Source of the DNA: Aplectana chamaeleonis
Lineage: Eukaryota; Nematoda; Chromadorea; Rhabditida; Cosmocercidae
Length of the DNA: 64,000 bases
Assembly (NCBI GenBank): GCA_029168955.1
Contig: JAPDOI010000194.1
Coordinates: 744,001 to 808,000 of the forward strand
Direction of reading: 5' to 3'
Under the pieces are notes generated by a model, which was not told the origin of the DNA, did not search any database, and saw only the letters and a program-made list of their open reading frames with translations. The position numbers were made by a program, and so were the translations under genes. Below are positions 25,901 through 31,971 of the stretch, one piece after another (position 1 is the stretch's first letter; every line of letters starts with the position of its first letter).

Positions 25901-28900
25901 CTGGCGCAGAAAGTTTTTTATTCCAGTAGCTTGCTGTTTTGGTCTGCTATTTTCGGCCTTTTGGGTTGCATATCCAACAATTCTTACTCTCAGGTTTACG
26001 AACGAATCCGGCACAAAGTATTGGAAAGCTCCTGGTGTTGCTGGTATCGGCTACGGTTACAATGTGAAGCCAGTGATTTACGGTGAAACAACGAGGTTAA
26101 CAAAATTTCGTTGTTCTTACGTCGCTGAGTAATCTAATCGAACTCAAATGCTCACAGTCTGAATCCAAGCGTGATTGATGAGGCCATGAAGATGCCAGAT
26201 ATCGCCTCAGCAGCTGCTGCTCACGTGCTCAGGGAGAGGGGAATCGGTGGAGGACCATCAACTGCACTCAATTTCCTCGTTTCACTGCACAAAGCTTATC
26301 AGAACCGGTACGTTCTTTTTTCATTCATTTGTTCGCTCTACCTATACTCTCTATAAAACGTCGTAATTCACATCATTCGAGACGCGGGCGGTGCGCGCGA
26401 CGCCTCGGCCTCCGTCTGCCCTACGCTCTCTAACTGTCACAACCTCCGCTCAGCGCCAGCAAGCATAGGAACCAAGTGAATTTCGCCGTTTTATAGTCTG
26501 TAGCTCATATGCTTGCCTCAAACAATACAATTTATGAGTTGCAATAGGCGACGAGTTTTTGTCAGTATTCCAGAAACAACAAGAACATCAGGGGTCGTCT
26601 AACTATCGCAACGATCATATGTGATCCCGGCGAGTTCTATGATAGCACTTACTTCAACTCCACGTACATAGATAAACTATTTGGAGATAAAGGAGGCATG
26701 AAAGCATTGAAGTGCTGGAAAGAGGTGAGCAGTTGCACCCTCAAGACTTTTCAAGGCAATCACAAAATGTAGCCTCTTCGCTGAGTGTTAACCACAAAAC
26801 GGATTTTAGCAGCCGGGATTCTATGTTACCGTAACCCCTTTTGCCGTGGAGCGCGTTATTGTATAATCGAGCGCCAGCGTCACGCCTAAGTGGTATTTGA
26901 GGCTGAGATCAGCCACGGAGTGTGTTTTTGTCCTGAAACTGAGTGTATTTATCATGTAATGTATGCCTAGGTTTTTACAACGCATTTCGGTGTTTTTCTT
27001 GCCTGTGAATCTTCACTTAAAAATCTCTATTCTTTTGAATTGCTTGCTGGCCCACCGTTTCTCATTTTCTAAGGGTCCATTTCGTCAGCAACTAATGTTG
27101 GGCCCAAAATAAACGAAAGGTGTGGATGTTGAGATGAAAAATTTATATTGCTTAGCAGTAATGGTAGGCACGACCCCGGACTAATTTAAACGATGATTAG
27201 TCACCTTCCCAAGAATGCGAATGCGTGCAACACTAGAAAAAATGAGCTTGGCGAAAATCTTTCACAGTCATGGTTTCTATTGTAGACCAAGCTTTTTTTC
27301 AAACAAGGGTTCAGATATGGTGTTAAAGTGCAGCTGCACACGGACCACGAAACTTGTAAGCAAATGTAGGAAGGAGAACATTTCGATCAAGAGTAAGTCC
27401 GGACATTCCTTATTGTGGTAGGAACTGATATGCGGTCGTGAATGGGTTAATCGTAGTGAAGGTATGAACCACTTTTCTGTCATGATGCAGCTCTTTTTTA
27501 GTCACGAACTTTTTCAAGTCCTTCGAATACAAGCGCTGCTTTCTTTCAATTTCAGCACCTCACTTTTAGTGTATCCGTGCTTACTGATTACATGGTCGTA
27601 TAGCCTCTTCACTTCCAGACCGCAAAGGAAGCATTCGGCTATCTCTCTAAATAAGCAAATACTGGTCATCGAATAGTTTACAGAAGCAGAGAGGTCGCGA
27701 TCGGCTTCCCTATCTGAGCGACTCATATAAAGACCTCGACTGATGTGAAAATTGTGATGTTGAACCGTGGATTTAAGAAATTAAACGATTCAGGTTTAAG
27801 TAATAAGAGAAGGGCATATGCAGCAATCCAAAAGAACACAAATTTTTAAGTGAAGAGAGACAAGCAAGAAAAACACTGAAATGCGCTAAAACTACCTAAG
27901 CATACAATGTACAAGATAAATCCGCTCAGCTTTAGGGCAAAAACACTCCCCGTGGCTGATCTCAGCCTCAAATACCACTTAGGTGTGACGCTGGCGCTCG
28001 ATGATACGATAAAGCGCTCCACGGCGAATGGGTTACGGTAACACAGAATCCCGGCTGCTAAAATCCGTTCTGTGAGTTAACCTCATCTCTGTTCATTATG
28101 AAAAATAGTTTCCCCATGTGTGCGTCAGAGTGCGCCCACGGGTCGGTCTAGAAAATACTTTTTCATTATAAAAAACCTTTATCCGTTTCACACTGGTTGA
28201 GATGCTACAACCATATGTACCCTCGATACCCGAGCAGCTCGCAGGGACGAGCCGGACCTGCGTTGCGGCTTGTTAAAATAAGAGGTGAACGAGTGGCCGG
28301 CCCGGGCACCCGGTAATCGATGCTGATGGCCATCACCGCATCAATTACCAAGTGCCCGAGCTGTGGCCGGAATCCCACACGGCCACCCGTCCACCTCTTA
28401 TCAAAACGAGCCGCAACGCAGGCCAAGCCCTTCCCTGCGAGCTGCTCGGGCATCGAGTATATAGCATCCTTATTCGGGAGCGCAATATTGATTCTTCATT
28501 TCACCCGCACCCGCTGCCATCGCTATGCACCACGGCAGACAGAAAAAGAATAGAAGGAACTCGCCGGCTCTGCGCCTGATGGCCGGTCATACAGAAAAGT
28601 TCCTCGTCGACAGAACGTTTAGTTGGCCCATTTTTTCTTGTTGAGGAAAGGGGCTAAAAAAAGAAGAAAAACGCGAGGCTATCGATGGAAGTCTATCGCT
28701 TATGAAGCCAGTGAGCTCGAGAGGTTGCCGGAGAGTGCGTGTTAAAGTAGCATCTTTCTGTATCTCACTTGTGGATGGAGGTCTCGCTCTCGATAGTTGT
28801 ATAGAAAGGTCTACTTTATAATAATATGACGTTTGAAATTATAATCGCATGGAAATAACGAAATTTGTGTCTGAGGGTGTACTGCGCCTATAAACGATCA

Positions 28901-29062
28901 TGCGTATTTCAGGTAATCAATAAGTCGATCGATACCGGCACTGATTTTCTGGAAGAGGGTCTCTCAACTTGTGTACCGGCAACGCACGGACGATCGAAAA
29001 GAGGACTCCAAAGCACTCGCACTCCTAGCTCAAGAATAGCACTAGGCAGTCTTCTAGTTTGA
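1797..29062 (+). CDS. Secreted PALP-fold (cysteine synthase-like) PLP protein, 12 exons
   Basis: Twelve exons join in phase: 1797-1905, 15775-15860, 15939-16055, 18600-18698, 18828-18893, 18964-19072, 19147-19263, 22519-22630, 25994-26095, 26158-26307, 26574-26724, 28913-29062. They give 455 codons with no stop. The fold is that of the PLP-dependent beta family (cysteine synthase, cystathionine beta-synthase): TLKHR carries the expected Schiff-base lysine (about K88), TSGNTG (115-120) is the PLP loop and SGTGGT (232-237) the phosphate-binding loop. The N-terminus is a signal peptide (about residues 1-17). Sequons at about N78, N275 and N384 fit a secreted glycoprotein. It closely recalls the Caenorhabditis protein F13B12.4 as I remember it (not checked). 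Substrate unknown. Coding is about 5 per cent of the locus; the long introns are filled with transposons. A retained intron after exon 11 would stop at 26772. Confidence 0.85.
2391..3110 (+). repeat. Tandem copies of a GGCGTGGTGGTGTGT module
   Basis: The module TATAATAATCGGCGTGGTGG ... GACCG...GTCTG ... CAACCCCATCA...GCGTTATTGTTCC occurs at about 2394-2520 and 2884-3020, again at 5145-5275, and in degraded form near 3345. Between copies sit units of GATCGTGGTGGGACCACC...GTTGCATATTGAGTC...CTTTAAAC. Confidence 0.6.
3690..5100 (+). repeat. Degenerate 30-60 bp minisatellite rich in GAGCGCGCACA
   Basis: The core (A)GGAGCGCGCACAGTGTCGTGG...AGTGAGTAGG...TTTAGGAGGAGCGCGCAC recurs throughout with variable spacing. 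Open frames on both strands here are by-products of the repeat and are not called as genes. Confidence 0.65.
5300..5900 (+). repeat. 60 bp minisatellite (GATCGTGGTGGGACCACC)
   Basis: Roughly ten units of about 60 bp follow the pattern GGATCGTGGTGGGACCACC, GTAGCTGTTGCATATTG, GTCCTTTAAACTTT, CCGTTA. The same unit, reverse-complemented, forms the array at 44380-44840 and is also interspersed at 2580-2740 and near 3080. Confidence 0.75.
6020..6760 (+). repeat. About 62 bp minisatellite (GGAGGCCGG..GAAGCCAG)
   Basis: Units carry TGGAGGGAGGCCGGGAGAAG, CCAGTCTACCGTTTGGCGAAG and CAAATGAATGCTACACATAG in order, about a dozen times with divergence. The array ends shortly before the GC hairpin at 6937. 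Confidence 0.7.
6937..6965 (+). other. GC hairpin plus CTGGT, Helitron 3-prime-end-like
   Basis: GGCGGC-GTCA-GCCGCC forms a perfect six-base stem at 6937-6952. CTGGT follows eight bases later at 6961-6965. This spacing of hairpin and CTRRT is the Helitron 3-prime signature. The flanking base is A, not T. Confidence 0.4.
7099..7591. mobile_element. MITE family I copy, TTAA-flanked
   Basis: About 490 bp bounded by inverted ends AGGCACTGTTCGCGATAAAC and its complement near 7570-7587. The left flank is TTAA and the right flank is degraded to TTCA. The interior (GGAAGTTACAAGCCTC, ACTCGTCCACC, TTGTACGATTCCA) matches copies at 17554, 42394 and 61507. No transposase ORF. In intron 1 of the PALP gene. 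Confidence 0.8.
7986..8753 (+). pseudogene. LINE ORF1 (coiled-coil RNA-binding-type), one frameshift
   Basis: The frame opens at 7986 (MMSPSRSSSLPAKR...). It has a charged heptad-like stretch at about residues 50-95 (ENRKEMAEANRKFGEVLEDN and onward), consistent with the coiled coil of LINE ORF1 proteins. It then reads ARSIVIAGVPES, an RRM-like opening common in ORF1. Near 8385 the frame shifts; the second part (8390-8753) continues with VCNVNNILAYLDVECF and a basic RDRRREARLS segment. A single shift breaks the protein. Confidence 0.6.
8745..11575 (+). pseudogene. LINE ORF2: AP endonuclease and reverse transcriptase, broken
   Basis: From 8745 the frame gives an exonuclease/endonuclease/phosphatase domain: TESWL, GGGVVLCY, YRAP, VVLGDFNLADLCW and the catalytic-type SDHACVEF near 9410. 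A linker and RT fingers (FITPVPKSS) follow. A stop at about 10305 interrupts the RT. The remainder is readable in shifted frames: QHGFWKGRSTETALLE, VIYFDFAKASDKVPHDKLL, CLMYADDVKIYKV (catalytic YADD) at about 10740, then the thumb to 11234 and a C-terminal piece to 11575. At least three disruptions make it non-functional. The C-terminal half resembles the minus-strand fragment at 30380-31138. Confidence 0.85.
11854..12624. mobile_element. MITE family IV copy, TTAA-type ends
   Basis: The left end AGGCAGCATATACGCTCGTA (from 11858) pairs with TACGAGCGTGTATGCTGCTT at 12601-12620. The arms extend about 90 bp and include ACGTCTACGCATTTTGAAGCG and its complement. The flanks are TTAT and TTAA. The interior shares GAGTAAGAAGTTGG...CCTCCTCCAA with the shorter copy at 33444-33901. 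The right TTAA is shared with the next element. Confidence 0.75.
12621..13280. mobile_element. MITE family III, 650 bp hairpin element
   Basis: TTAA flanks both sides. The element is one long inverted repeat: AGGCAGCATACACGCTCGTA at 12625 matches its complement ending at 13276. Arms of about 300 bp include GTCGTCAACGACGTTTGAAG, GTATTTTCACACCCCTTTGA and GAGTGATAGCACTATCAAAT. A single-stranded transcript would fold into a nearly continuous hairpin. Related copies: 21005-21644 and 21806-22456. Confidence 0.85.
13277..13768. mobile_element. MITE family II copy, uninterrupted
   Basis: The left end AGGTGGTGTTCACAATGA and right end ATTATCGTGAACACTGCCC lie between TTAA at 13277-13280 and 13765-13768. 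The body contains AACATGTTCATGGTGGTTGT and GTGATACTTAAAGTGGCGG. It is the uninterrupted reference copy used to read the insertions in 55631-62142. Confidence 0.8.
13769..15201. other. Intron 1 stretch without recognised feature
   Basis: The short open frames here (for example 13752-13973 plus and 14750-14959 minus) lack motifs, splice context or hydrophobic leaders. The proposed gene model crosses this as intron. Confidence 0.4.
15202..15317 (+). mobile_element. 116 bp short inverted-repeat element, copy 1
   Basis: It begins AGTCTGACGCAT and ends ATTCATCAGACT, with GC-rich GCCAGGCGGCTGGGCGTGCG and CCGTCGCAGCCCCATCC inside. The same 116 bp unit occurs reverse-complemented at 24044-24159. Both lie in introns of the PALP gene. 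Confidence 0.7.
15775..16055 (+). CDS. PALP gene exons 2-3: N-terminal strand and PLP-lysine region
   Basis: Exon 2 (15775-15860) encodes EEDEWRSKAIDKLWEER and then GHTPLVKFQ, the family's GxTPLV entry. A 78-base intron follows. Exon 3 (15939-16055) encodes PKGFPNVDIFFKNETASKT and then RTLKHRFSWAL. The lysine of TLKHR is where cysteine synthases carry the PLP Schiff base (their GSxKDR motif). NET at about 78-80 is a glycosylation sequon. Splice sites are TTTTTCAG/AG, CAG|GTATTA, TTTCAG/CC and AAA|GTGAGT. Both exons are phase-consistent with exon 4. Confidence 0.9.
16381..16413. repeat. Short perfect hairpin GTTAGTACGCCAG
   Basis: GTTAGTACGCCAG at 16381-16393 and its exact complement CTGGCGTACTAAC at 16401-16413 are separated by seven bases. 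The TTAGTACGCC motif recurs as the ends of the 16862-16970 element. Confidence 0.7.
16862..16970. mobile_element. 109 bp element with TTAGTACGCCGGCACA ends
   Basis: TTAGTACGCCGGCACA at 16862 is repeated as its complement ending at 16970, with an unrelated interior. A very short MITE or deleted transposon in intron 3 of the PALP gene. Confidence 0.6.
17554..18047. mobile_element. MITE family I copy
   Basis: TTAA (17554-17557), AGGCAGTGTCCACGATAGAA at left, and TTCTTATCGTGAACACTGCCT before TTAA (18044-18047). The interior includes CATGTCTGATTTTTTGGTGG, CAGCTCGTCACCCCCAGATG and TTGTACGATTCCAAAAAC, shared with 42394-42872 and 61507-61999. In intron 3. Confidence 0.85.
18048..18599. other. Intron 3 remainder, nothing recognised
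   Basis: The AT-rich sequence holds no motif-bearing frame. It ends in the exon 4 acceptor (TTCCTTCAGTTAAG). Confidence 0.4.
18600..19263 (+). CDS. PALP gene exons 4-7: PLP loop and central domain
   Basis: Exon 4 (18600-18698) encodes the PLP-binding loop STSGNTGSSEAYM. Exon 5 (18828-18893) encodes VAKELEEEKIHQ then ITSNGGKIMK. Exon 6 (18964-19072) encodes GYFINQFGNARDAEEFHE. Exon 7 (19147-19263) encodes GGYPYESTNMFHEILEQL and later FFVHDSGT. Introns are 129, 70 and 74 bases. The acceptor of exon 4 must be TTAAG|GTC, five bases beyond a TTCAG, to keep frame. The serine of HES is split between exons 6 and 7, and this junction is what restores the reading frame. Confidence 0.9.
19264..21004. 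other. Intron 7, 5-prime part, with one small palindrome
   Basis: No supported gene. At 19821-19849 TTCGGTGCACGT and ACGTGCACCGAA form 12-base arms around five bases. The minus frame at 19693-20268 has no signal or domain that I recognise. Confidence 0.4.
21005..21644. mobile_element. MITE family III hairpin, copy 2
   Basis: TTAA at both ends; AGGCAGCAAACACGCTGGCA at left and GCGAGCGTGTATGCTGCCT at right. The arms include GTGATAGCACTATCAAAGGG and GTATTTTCACACCCCTTTCA. It looks nearly identical to the copy 160 bp downstream. In intron 7 of the PALP gene. Confidence 0.85.
21806..22456. mobile_element. MITE family III hairpin, copy 3
   Basis: TTAA at 21806-21809 and 22453-22456. Structure as in copy 2, with a small extra GTGAAAATAAAGG near 22285 as the visible difference in the right arm. 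The bases just before it (GAACCCTGCC) look like the solo end of a family V MITE (compare 57719-58168). Confidence 0.85.
22519..22630 (+). CDS. PALP gene exon 8: phosphate-binding loop
   Basis: After a 3.26 kb intron carrying two hairpin MITEs, the acceptor TTCTAG leads into GGTITSVGRYVKRY, completing the SGTGGT phosphate loop begun at the end of exon 7. It continues with TIVLSDSEYSLFYDYVIS. The donor is AACAG|GTAAAA. The exon leaves two bases (AG) that join G at 25994 to form the arginine of NRFTNES. Confidence 0.9.
23205..23460. repeat. Foldback element with GGTTGGGGCAGGG arms
   Basis: GGGCCGAATGCATC...GTTGGGGCAGGGGCAGGGCA at left pairs with TGCCCTGCCCCAACCC...GATGCATCCGGCCC at right. An inner pair, AATCGTGCCCC/GGGGCACGATT, surrounds the centre near 23320. 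In intron 8 of the PALP gene. Confidence 0.65.
24044..24159 (-). mobile_element. 116 bp short inverted-repeat element, copy 2 (opposite orientation)
   Basis: It begins TTAGTCTGATGAACGGACGG and ends CATGCGTCAGACTAA. Reverse-complemented, it aligns over its whole 116 bp with 15202-15317, including the GCCAGCCGCCTG and GGGGCTGCGACGG blocks. Confidence 0.7.
24499..25751 (+). mobile_element. mariner-like transposon relic
   Basis: The left terminal repeat GGTTCAATAAGTTTCGTTGT (from about 24500) and the complement of the right end (CTGTTCATTAAGTTCTGTCG, ending about 25750) match in most positions. About 1.25 kb is the usual length of a mariner with one transposase. The transposase is decayed (see 24661-25690). 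It lies in intron 8 of the PALP gene, sense orientation. Confidence 0.8.
24661..25690 (+). pseudogene. mariner transposase pseudogene
   Basis: Reading in shifting frames gives an N-terminal helix-turn-helix-like segment (RTVERWVAEFKRGRTN near 24780), then the first catalytic aspartate in ITMDETWVYHH (about 25120), KVLASVFWDAKGFLFVDYL with the family's usual aspartate (about 25225-25290), HQGNAPCHKS (about 25400), HTPYSPDLALSGFHLF (about 25465-25510) and EGYFADLPDSHFRDGI near the end. The block usually read as HQDNAPxHK has asparagine in place of the catalytic aspartate (QGN), and several frames end in stops. The copy is inactive. Confidence 0.85.
25994..26724 (+). CDS. PALP gene exons 9-11: C-terminal half of the catalytic fold
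   Basis: Exon 9 (25994-26095) encodes FTNESGTKYWKAPGVAGIGY and VKPVIYGETT. Exon 10 (26158-26307) encodes LNPSVIDEAMKMPDIASAA and RGIGGGPSTALNF, the position of the family's second phosphate/PLP-ring contact. Exon 11 (26574-26724) encodes GRLTIATIICDPGEFYDST and YIDKLFGDKG, ending ALKCWKE. Sequons NES (about N275) and NST (about N384) are present. Introns are 62 and 266 bases. Exon 11 can read on through its donor (GAG|GTGAGC) to an in-frame TAG at 26770-26772, which would give a 421-residue product. Confidence 0.88.
26788..28080. mobile_element. 1.29 kb TTAA-flanked long-inverted-repeat element
   Basis: TTAA at 26788-26791 and 28077-28080 flank arms of at least 250 bp: ACGGATTTTAGCAGCCGGGA, GTTACCGTAACCC and GGCTGAGATCAGCCACGG at left pair with their complements at right. 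The arms reach inward to TTTTAAGTGAAGA/TCTTCACTTAAAAA. The interior (27050-27810) is unique in the window and includes a zinc-finger-like minus frame. The element fills most of intron 11 of the PALP gene. Confidence 0.75.
27514..27726 (-). pseudogene. C2H2-like zinc-finger fragment inside the TTAA element
   Basis: The minus frame contains AECFLCGLEVKRLYDHVISK followed by HGY: Cys-x2-Cys-x9-His-x4-His, a compact zinc-finger spacing. It then reads a short basic tail to a stop. No longer frame surrounds it and no splice partners are evident. It may be a remnant of a transposase DNA-binding domain or chance. It is the only protein-like signal within the element. Confidence 0.25.
28202..28467. repeat. 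266 bp foldback element
   Basis: ATGCTACAACCATATGTACC ... CGAGCAGCTCGCAGGG at left pairs with TGCGAGCTGCTCGGGCATCG ... ATAGCAT at right. Inner arms include GCAACGCAGG/CCTGCGTTGC and AAATAAGAGGTG/CACCTCTTATC. In intron 11 just before exon 12. Confidence 0.7.
28913..29062 (+). CDS. PALP gene exon 12: C-terminal tail
   Basis: The acceptor GTATTTCAG precedes an in-phase exon beginning VINKSIDTGTDFLEEGLSTC and ending with TGA at 29062. Placed after CWKE of exon 11 it makes a plausible helix. A basic, Ser/Thr-rich end follows. A polyadenylation-type AATAAA lies about 60 bases after the stop. The exon is supported by phase, splice site and this context rather than by a catalytic motif, so it is less certain than exons 2-11. 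Confidence 0.6.
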   Translation, partial: VINKSIDTGTDFLEEGLSTCVPATHGRSKRGLQSTRTPSSRIALGSLLV

Positions 29063-29119
29063 TAAGAGCATGACCGTTTAGGCTGCCTATTAAATCCTTC
29101 GCATACAGAAATCAAATTA

Positions 29120-29125
29120 AATAAA
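29120..29125 (+). terminator. Candidate polyadenylation signal AATAAA
   Basis: AATAAA lies 58 bases after the TGA of the proposed last PALP exon, a usual distance for a compact nematode 3-prime UTR. It supports ending the gene there. Confidence 0.45.
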
Positions 29126-30137
29126 TATTTGAAGCCATGAAGTAGTATAAACGACTGGAACATAGATATGTTTAATATACTGTCGGCACGAACCACACTA
29201 ATACTTTTGGTTCCCTAATGACGGTTTATGCAAACTCGGCGCACGCGTGGTGTTAATTTGAAGCCATATTGCAAATATTAATGTGATGCTGCTCATCGTA
29301 GTCACTGCACGAATTTTAAGTCATTCGTACAAACAACTCCTTAGCTTTCGAACAGGCGGTTTCCAGACGTTCAATTCTCAACACTAGATCGTTTTAGAGC
29401 TAAACACTTCAAAGTTCCAGCGATCGACAAGAGGCCCCTAATTATCCAGTGGTATGGTGGGTGTATCCGCGAAAGGGATATCTGCGGACCAGTTAGCAGG
29501 CCGCGCGCCTGTGGCATGCGCCTATCAGTCACCGCATTTCTCGTGGGCGCACACGATGCAGGGCAGTCTGCTAAGGTGTCCGCAGCCGTCCCTTTTCTGG
29601 TTATCCGGACTATAGAGTCCCAGCTAGCACACAGTCGTGCTCAATCAAGGCTGTCTGGATTAACCCTATTATCGACGCTCAGTCCCATCATTGAATGGAA
29701 GTGAGGTGAGTATAAAGAAACAAGGAAGAGGGTAAATCTAGGCAGTAAGCGCAACACGCGAGGCCAGTCATGGCAAGGCGGACGTCAGAAAAGACCTCAC
29801 TTCTCACAGATCTCCTTAATTATTATTTTAGTGTATGAGAGGTAAATATGAAATGGATATTTATCATTCATACTGTTCATATGGCGTGAAAATGATAAAA
29901 CTCCGTTTCGCAGATGATCGGTGAATACAATTCAAGTTGTGGGCCACCTAGAATTTGAGTGGGAATTCATTGATACTGCCTCCAAAAGCCGACGTATTTC
30001 GATAAAGTTTTTTAAGAGCAATGACTGATAGCGCCCTCATACACCTCACAATAAAATTCTTCTGCGTGAATAGTGAGTGATCTTCGTTCTCAACTGAGCT
30101 CGACTATTACCTTTGAGCTGCGTGCTGCTACAGCGGT
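29126..30137. other. Intergenic, nothing recognised
   Basis: Short frames (for example 29516-29704 plus) lack motifs or splice context. No inverted repeat above about 20 bp was noticed. Confidence 0.35.
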
Positions 30138-30296
30138 TCACCACGATCCATCATACGCCTTCATGTAATCGAGCATCGGACGCATATTCGTGATGTGCGT
30201 CGAATTGGCTCGTATTACACTAGATTTCATTTCATATATTACACGGGAACCCGTGTGAACGATTACAACACAAAACAAGAGAAAAAAACGAACCAT
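30138..30296 (-). CDS. Possible small secreted peptide or first exon (52 codons)
   Basis: On the minus strand the ATG at 30296 opens MVRFFLLFCVVIVHTGSR, a good signal-peptide core. It continues VIYEMKSSVIRANSTH and MRPMLDYMKAYDGSW to a TGA at 30138. An upstream in-frame ATG (30368) would add a Cys-rich stretch less like a leader. TCGTG|GTGAAC at the end offers a donor, so this may be exon 1 of a longer gene, but I found no convincing second exon down to 29700. No family recognised. Confidence 0.3.
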   Translation of the reverse strand: MVRFFLLFCVVIVHTGSRVIYEMKSSVIRANSTHITNMRPMLDYMKAYDGSW

Positions 30297-30379
30297 CACT
30301 TTTAACGAGGACTGGCAAGAGACAAGACTATGTGATAAATAACAATTGCAAAACGTACGATCCAGCAAAATATGAGACC

Positions 30380-31138
30380 CTATAAAGATCGCTCTTGGGA
30401 CAACAGATAGCTCTCAAGCATCTTTTTGAAAGTAGTGAGTGTCCCAATTACTAAACCTAAACGTAGTAGTTTGTTGAAAAAAGAACCTGCTCTATTGACA
30501 AAAAAGTGCTGTCTTAAATTACGCCTAACCCCAACAAGCGCCAAGTTCACCGCCGCCCCTCTAGTGGTTGACGGCCTCCGGTTGAACAGCCGGCTATCCT
30601 TGATACCAGCACACCCATGAACGATCTTATACATCATAAGCATATCAGATCTTCGTCTCCTGCGCTCTAATGTACTTAGGCCTAACCTAGCATTTCTGGC
30701 CACAAGGGCCACGTTCCGATCCGCATGAATCCAATCAGTTTTTAAAATGAGCCTACGCGTAAAAGTATTCTGGACCTTTTCCGGTGCTTTGACCGATCCT
30801 CTTTTGTAAGAATTAAAAATTACAGTACCGTATTCCACCAGAGGCCTGATGTATGTTTCATGGACTTCAACAAGTACGGTCGGATCGGTAGAAGAGAGTG
30901 CTCTGAATACACTATGCATCATTCCGCTCGTCTTGGAAGCAACCTGGTGGCAGTTGACGTCGAAACTAAGATAGCCCTTTATGAGAAACTGAAGATCCAA
31001 AATCTGGTTGAACTCGCTCAACTGCTTACCGTCAACACAATAGAGGCCATTCACTCGACTCTTTCCAAGCTTCATGACTTTAGTCTTCTCACACATTTTT
31101 TCCACCCTGACAATCGGAAAATCCCTCTGGCTGGGCAC
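30380..31138 (-). pseudogene. 5-prime-truncated LINE RT C-terminus (CR1/Jockey-like)
   Basis: A single 252-codon minus frame covers the RT thumb and C-terminus: KTKVMKLGKSRVNGLYCVDG, LDLQFLIKGYLSFDVNCHQV, ETYIRPLVEYGTVIFN, then LGLSTLERRRRRSDMLMMYK and a final KMLESYLLSQ. It parallels the C-terminal part of the LINE at 10740-11575 (IRAYKSYVRPLVENGTTVFN and LGLRSLESRRKRNDLVMSYK in equivalent frames). The catalytic YADD block and endonuclease are absent, as in a typical 5-prime truncated insertion. It is open throughout, so relatively young. Confidence 0.8.
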
Positions 31139-31971
31139 GCTTCACCTTTCTTCTTGCTTCAACAATTGTTTGAAGTGTGAAATTATCAATGCGTTTTTGT
31201 ACGTAGCTGATCTTACCGAATCTGAACCCAGCAACATGGCCCGGAGACTGAATAAGGACCCCACTATTCCTATTCCACGCCCTAAATAACTGCTCTATAT
31301 GACATTGAACATTGTTTTGGATTGTTGAAGTCCCGAGGAGGGAAGCGCTGTACATTTTTCAAAGCATAGGAGATGGAGAATTTTTTAGCCCGAAAATGGT
31401 TCAGGCGGGTTGTTTGAGACACAGAACGCGATTTCAAGGTCAGTTGTCAGTATTAGGAAAGGTTACGGTAGATTTTGGTAGACATAATGATTTGACTGTC
31501 AAGATCGAATTAGGAGTTTTCGTGGAAATTCGATCAAGATCTAGGATCTAGGTGCATTTCCTTCGAAATAGCCACTTTCTCCGGGTGACCTTCCGTTGCT
31601 AGGTAACAAGTACTGATCATGCAGAGCGATCGATTCCCAACCGTCGTTCGCTGATCCGCCGGGCTGCGGTTACCATTCAATTACCGTGTCCCAGTAGGTG
31701 AACACTCAGATAATTACCGCATTCGATGTGTGTCGAATATACATTCAACTTGAAGACAAGACGGTTTCGAGCCTAGTCAGGGAACGTGCTGCTAGAGAAC
31801 CACGTGCTTCTAATGTGTTTTAAGTTTCAGCACGTGCTGCAACAAATAAAACGTTAAATGCGTTAATGATACACATTCAACTTGCTGACAAAACGATTTT
31901 TCAAAAAAAGGCAAGCATAAGACGCTTTCTCGAGGTGGAGCTAACAAGGGAACAAACATCACATGTCGTGA

